Below are positions 59,993 through 64,000 of a stretch of 64,000 nucleotides of DNA, in pieces; position 1 is the stretch's first letter, and each line of letters starts with the position of its first letter. The translations under genes were made by a program, and so were the position numbers. This DNA is from Candidatus Gastranaerophilales bacterium (GTDB taxonomy: Bacteria; Cyanobacteriota; Vampirovibrionia; Gastranaerophilales; Gastranaerophilaceae), in assembly GCA_944322785.1 (NCBI GenBank), contig CALUPW010000007.1:1-64000 (forward strand), written 5' to 3'. The notes under the pieces are model-generated. The model worked only from the letters and a program-made list of their open reading frames with translations, did not search any database and was not told the origin of the DNA.

Positions 59993-60198
59993 ATTCCTTA
60001 ATAAAAATTTACAAAATAGCAATAAAAATTTTTCCGGATTGTTTATTAATTTATATAAATATGTGTTTTTAACCTTAATTATCGTAATAAACGGTAACAA
60101 TTAATGGAAAAATAAAAATCAGCCCGTTAAAATAATACAACACATAAGGTTAATCGGATTTATATAAGAATTAGGGAAAAATTGAAAGGAATTTAGCC
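59993..60198. other. AT-rich leader of the exoprotein gene
   Basis: Very AT-rich spacer; I see no clean promoter or terminator. GAAAGGA precedes the ATG at 60199 by 9 bases. Confidence 0.4.
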
Positions 60199-63100
60199 AT
60201 GACTCAAAAGAACGCTGGAAATATTAAGTATTTACTTTCTGCGCTAACATTGTGTCTAGTTGCTCAACAATCTATAACATCACAAGCGTCAGCCAGTATG
60301 ATTACGGGTGTAAAACCCGAAGATGTCGGCGGACATAACCAGTATAATATTACCCCGGAAGGTTTGATGGGGGATAAAGATATCGGCTTCAAAACTTACG
60401 GGCATTTTACGCTTGATGAAGGCGACATTGCAAACCTGATTTTTAATTATTACGGAAAAGACGTTTCAAAATTCGTTAACCTTGTAGACAATCAAATTGA
60501 TATTAACGGTATTGTAAACGCTGTCAATGCAAACGGACAGTTCAATAACGGGCAGGTGTTCTTTGTATCACCGAAAGGTATGGTTGTCGGAGCTTCCGGA
60601 GTTTTGAACGTAGGCTCACTGACAGTTTTGACACCTGATCAGAATAAATTTGACAAATTTAAGTCTGATGCGGATATCAGAACTGATTTAACCGATTTGT
60701 ATTCTGAAGGCACCGGAAATGTTACGATTAACGGAAAAGTTATAGCAAGAGGAGATGTTGATATCAGAGCGGCTTCTGTTAATGTTAACAACTCTATCAT
60801 GGCAGGTGTCGGAAACAACAATGAAGTGTTTACCTCAAATACAGCCGCAAATAATTTATTCAATCAGCTTGTAAATACTGACAATTTAAAAGCAGGCAAC
60901 GCTTTTTCAAGTGAAAACGGAAACATCAAAATTACGGCATATTCAGGTGATGGCGGAGTAAAACTCGCAGAAGGCTCTACTCTTAAAAACTTTGGAAAAG
61001 GCGATGTTGATATTTTAAGCAAAGGAACTGAAGGCATTGTTGTAAACGGCGATATTAAAAATCCTGACGGAAATATTAATCTGACAACTACAACAGGCTC
61101 TATTGAAGCCGGCGGAAACGTTGTTAACAGAAACGGAAATATTACTGCAGACAGTGCAAACGGTATTTATCTTGCACAGAATGCCGAATTAAATAACAAA
61201 AACGGGAATATTACCCTTATAAACAAAGGTACAAAAGGCGTTGATATAAAAGGTTCTATTGAAAACCGTGACGGTGATTTGACTATCAACAATACTGCAA
61301 AAGGCGGAATTACAATTGACGGTGCGCCGGTAAACAACTTTAACGGCAACACCACAATGACCAATACCGGTGAAGACGGAACAACAATCAACGGAACAAT
61401 TACCAATACAAAAGGCAATTCAACATATACCAATACATCAGGTGCCTTGATTGTTAACGGAGTTGTTAACAACGAAGGCGGCAATATGAAATTTGATAAT
61501 ACCGGTACAGGTATTCAGGTAAATTATGATGCCGATATTACAAATACAAACGGAAACCTTGAAATGTACAACACCGGTGCCGACGGTATTTTGATTGATG
61601 AGAATTCAACCGTTACCAACAATACCGGTGATATGTTTGTTTTGAATACCGGCGAAGGCGGTATGACAATCAACGGAACCCTAACAAATACCAAAGGCAA
61701 TGCTGCCATTACAAATGAAGCAGGCAAATTAAATGTTAACGGAGTTATAAAAAATAATGACAAATTACTTGCCATAACAAATACCGGAACCGGATTGAAT
61801 ATTAATGACGGTGCGCTCGTTGACAGCGAAGGACAGCTTATAATAGATAACAGCGGCGTTGACGGTATGAACATTTCAGGAACCGTTCAAAGTCTTGGCG
61901 ATGCAGATATTACAAACTCAAACGGTGATTTAAATATTCATAACAGCGCACTTATTAGTCACAAATCAGTTAATAATAACCATATAAATATTACTAATAC
62001 CAATACAGGAAATAAACTGTACATTGACGGCAAAGTCGTTTCCGAAAACGGAAATATGAATATTTCAAATACCGGCTCAGGCGGACTTCACATAGATAAA
62101 AACGGTGAAATTACAAACAATGTAGTCGATGAAGATGATAATATCCCTGTTTTTGAAAAACACAGCCCGCAAATCAATATCTCAAATGACAGTCTTGCGT
62201 CAATGGATATTGACGGTACCGTTAATGCAAACGGAAGCAGTTACAAAATTACAAACGCCGGCAAAGGTGCTTTAAATATCAAAGAAACAGGCGTAATTAA
62301 CGGGAATATCACAAAAGAATCATATATTCAAAATACCGGCGACGGCGGAATTAAAATTGCAGGAAATGTAAATACAAACAACGGTTCAACAGAAGGCAGA
62401 TATCTTGATGCCGGTTTGACAATTGAAAATGATAATGCAATTTCAGGAATTCATATAACGGAAACCGGCAATATCAATTCCGAAAACTCAAATCACACCT
62501 TTATTTCCAATAACGGCGAAAAAGGAATTGTTGTCGACGGCAAAATCAATCAGGATTTCGTTTCAAAGAATGCTAATTCTCTTAAAATTACCAACACCGG
62601 ACGTGACGGCATTAATATCACATCAACAGGCCGCATAAACAATACCTCAAGCACATATATCAAAAACAGCGGTAAAGAAGGTATTAAAGTTGCGGGGCTT
62701 ATTGATACAAACGGTTTGAATGTTGAAAATACCGGTTCAAATGTCGTAATAGGTGATGAAACAAGAAATGACAACTATATAACCTCAAGTGATGATGTTA
62801 ATATCAATATTGAAAACGGAAGTCTTTTAAATTCCGGTGTTGACAAAACCCTTATAAAAACAACAAATAACGGTAATCTAAATATAGATGTTGTTGACGG
62901 TTCAGTTGGACTTGATGACGGCAATAAGGGTGTTTATATAGGTGTAGGGCCTAAATCACGTGACTTTACAAAATCAATAAACGTAAATGTAGACGGAGCA
63001 ATTACCGCAACAACAGAGCAAAACCAATCTAAAGAAGATTTGAATGTCAATATTGCAGGCAAAAATTCCGATCTTAAAATAGACCATATCAAAGCTGACG

Positions 63101-64000
63101 GTAAAGTTATTTTAACAACTGCAGATTTTGATGAAAGCAAAAAAGGTTACTCAATACTTAACGCCTCAACGGATCCGACCAAAGCCAACATTGAAGGCAA
63201 AGGTATTGCACTTATTGCAAGTGACAAAATCGGAGATACAGATAACAAACTAACCTTTAATCAAACAGAAGGTCAGTTTAACAAAGCGGGATATAACCTC
63301 GACAAACTTGAATATACTCCGAATGCCGAATACGGAATGGATGTCCTTGCAATCAATGATATAAACATTAAAGGTCAGGATGACAAATACGACACAAATG
63401 TCGGAACAATGATTTCAAGAGAAGGTTCTATAAATGCAGAATTTTCCGGAAATACTTATGTTCGTGAAGTCACTGCAGACAAAGAACTTAATATGGTTAC
63501 ACGCGGTGCGGAATTTGTAATCGACAATCTCGGTACGGTTCCTTATACTCCTGAAGATTATTTCGGACCTAACGGAGATATTGCACCGGATACATTAACC
63601 GTAAAAGCTCTTGATATCAACCCGAATACAAGAGTTGATGATGCCGGACTAGTTGACGGAATTCACAGCCACTGGGCAGATTCTCATATAATTATTAAAA
63701 ACGGACGTGTTGACGATAATGCCAAAATTGTATTCACAGGTGATAATGTTTATGCCGGCGGATATCGTTTCTATATGGGTAAAGAAAGAAACGAAGACGG
63801 TAAAACTTACTGGGTATATGACGACAGAACCGCAATGACCGATATGAGCGGAAACGATCCGACAATCAGGGTTAATGCGGTTCGAGAAGACGACGTAACT
63901 TCAATCGGACGTAAGGAAGAAGAACGTAACTATTATACAGGCGGAAGCGTTCAGGAAGATAAACCGTGGTACGGAGATGATGATGACGATGACGATGATG
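60199..64000 (+). CDS. Filamentous haemagglutinin-type two-partner secretion exoprotein (N-terminal part)
   Basis: The frame starting at ATG 60199 runs open to the window edge (at least 1267 codons). Residues 1-33 are a signal peptide with hydrophobic core (YLLSALTLCLVAQQ, ending SQASAS). Residues ~35-155 form the TPS/haemagglutination-activity domain (NGQVFFVSPKGMVVGASGVL, NVGSLTVLTP). From ~210 on it is a beta-helix of irregular repeats of about 19-33 residues, rich in Asn, Gly, Thr and Asp (IENRDGDLTINNTAKGGITI). Near the edge it turns acidic with an Asp run. Secretion would need a TpsB/Omp85-type transporter not seen here. Likely a large surface adhesin; several antisense frames are repeat artefacts. 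Confidence 0.88.
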   Translation, partial: MTQKNAGNIKYLLSALTLCLVAQQSITSQASASMITGVKPEDVGGHNQYNITPEGLMGDKDIGFKTYGHFTLDEGDIANLIFNYYGKDVSKFVNLVDNQIDINGIVNAVNANGQFNNGQVFFVSPKGMVVGASGVLNVGSLTVLTPDQNKFDKFKSDADIRTDLTDLYSEGTGNVTINGKVIARGDVDIRAASVNVNNSIMAGVGNNNEVFTSNTAANNLFNQLVNTDNLKAGNAFSSENGNIKITAYSGDGGVKLAEGSTLKNFGKGDVDILSKGTEGIVVNGDIKNPDGNINLTTTTGSIEAGGNVVNRNGNITADSANGIYLAQNAELNNKNGNITLINKGTKGVDIKGSIENRDGDLTINNTAKGGITIDGAPVNNFNGNTTMTNTGEDGTTINGTITNTKGNSTYTNTSGALIVNGVVNNEGGNMKFDNTGTGIQVNYDADITNTNGNLEMYNTGADGILIDENSTVTNNTGDMFVLNTGEGGMTINGTLTNTKGNAAITNEAGKLNVNGVIKNNDKLLAITNTGTGLNINDGALVDSEGQLIIDNSGVDGMNISGTVQSLGDADITNSNGDLNIHNSALISHKSVNNNHINITNTNTGNKLYIDGKVVSENGNMNISNTGSGGLHIDKNGEITNNVVDEDDNIPVFEKHSPQINISNDSLASMDIDGTVNANGSSYKITNAGKGALNIKETGVINGNITKESYIQNTGDGGIKIAGNVNTNNGSTEGRYLDAGLTIENDNAISGIHITETGNINSENSNHTFISNNGEKGIVVDGKINQDFVSKNANSLKITNTGRDGINITSTGRINNTSSTYIKNSGKEGIKVAGLIDTNGLNVENTGSNVVIGDETRNDNYITSSDDVNINIENGSLLNSGVDKTLIKTTNNGNLNIDVVDGSVGLDDGNKGVYIGVGPKSRDFTKSINVNVDGAITATTEQNQSKEDLNVNIAGKNSDLKIDHIKADGKVILTTADFDESKKGYSILNASTDPTKANIEGKGIALIASDKIGDTDNKLTFNQTEGQFNKAGYNLDKLEYTPNAEYGMDVLAINDINIKGQDDKYDTNVGTMISREGSINAEFSGNTYVREVTADKELNMVTRGAEFVIDNLGTVPYTPEDYFGPNGDIAPDTLTVKALDINPNTRVDDAGLVDGIHSHWADSHIIIKNGRVDDNAKIVFTGDNVYAGGYRFYMGKERNEDGKTYWVYDDRTAMTDMSGNDPTIRVNAVREDDVTSIGRKEEERNYYTGGSVQEDKPWYGDDDDDDDD

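Noticed and set aside
60639..63140. Antisense frames of 68-116 codons under the exoprotein
   Set aside because: They lie opposite the beta-helix repeats and are hydrophobic artefacts of the Asn/Thr/Asp-rich sense codons.

Overview
This window is AT-rich chromosomal DNA that most resembles a gut member of the non-photosynthetic cyanobacterial relatives (Vampirovibrionia/Melainabacteria, order Gastranaerophilales). The basis is indirect: a Gram-negative-type set (secretin, two-partner-secretion exoprotein, KdsC-like phosphatase), a fermentative AdhE, many pilin-like genes starting with FTMAEVLITLGIIG, and several proteins I recognise only as lineage-specific families (MGMAASQARFLGLTARK..., CPHG...CPIC, MxIQPV...). 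No 16S rRNA gene is present, so the taxonomy is inference.

Layout. 1-1.4 kb: C-terminal part of a Cys-rich secreted protein, then a repeat cluster. 1.9-5.2 kb: nadK, ftsZ, class II aldolase. 5.5-9.7 kb: two large lineage-specific proteins. 9.9-11.9 kb: ispH and rpsA. 12.1-14.8 kb (minus): nadA, rlmB, primary sigma factor. 15-17.3 kb: pilMN fusion and pilO. 17.3-21.2 kb (minus): radical SAM protein, a small protein, comF, a repeat island, a histidine kinase. 21.3-25.5 kb: KdsC-like phosphatase, TPR protein, lysC, a pilin-like gene. 25.8-29.2 kb: small lineage-specific genes, a rhodanese and a large repeat island. 29.4-32.1 kb: adhE with a Rex-type operator. 32.3-34.1 kb: tRNA-Cys, TPM protein, then a tandem array of broken tRNA-Val-derived units ending in an intact tRNA-Val. 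34.9-40.3 kb (minus): infA-rpmJ-rpsM-rpsK-rpsD-rpoA-rplQ-truA-rplM-rpsI. 40.6-41.6 kb: pilin-like gene divergent from an XRE regulator across a 46-bp perfect palindrome. 42-43.6 kb (minus): lepB and a polyprenyl synthase. 44-47.8 kb (minus): four lineage-specific proteins. 48.2-55.3 kb: uridine-kinase-like gene and the second type IV pilus locus (pilP, pilQ secretin, pilB, pilC). 55.3-60 kb: SDR, a pilin-like gene with a G12 tract, rimO, a flippase. 60.2 kb to the edge: N-terminal part of a giant filamentous-haemagglutinin-type exoprotein.

How it works together. The pilM-N/pilO locus and the pilP-Q-B-C locus together encode most of a type IV pilus/type II-like machine. Three pilin-like genes scattered in the window are candidate substrates. 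No pilT or prepilin peptidase is seen here. Core genes (translation, division, glycolysis, NAD, isoprenoid) are ordinary. The unusual material is the repeat ecology: REPIN-like palindromes and hairpin elements sit between genes and, in two pilin-like genes, inside the reading frame just before the prepilin signal. One of these two genes is out of frame because of a 12-G homopolymer, suggesting phase variation or decay. No CRISPR array, prophage or transposase gene was seen.
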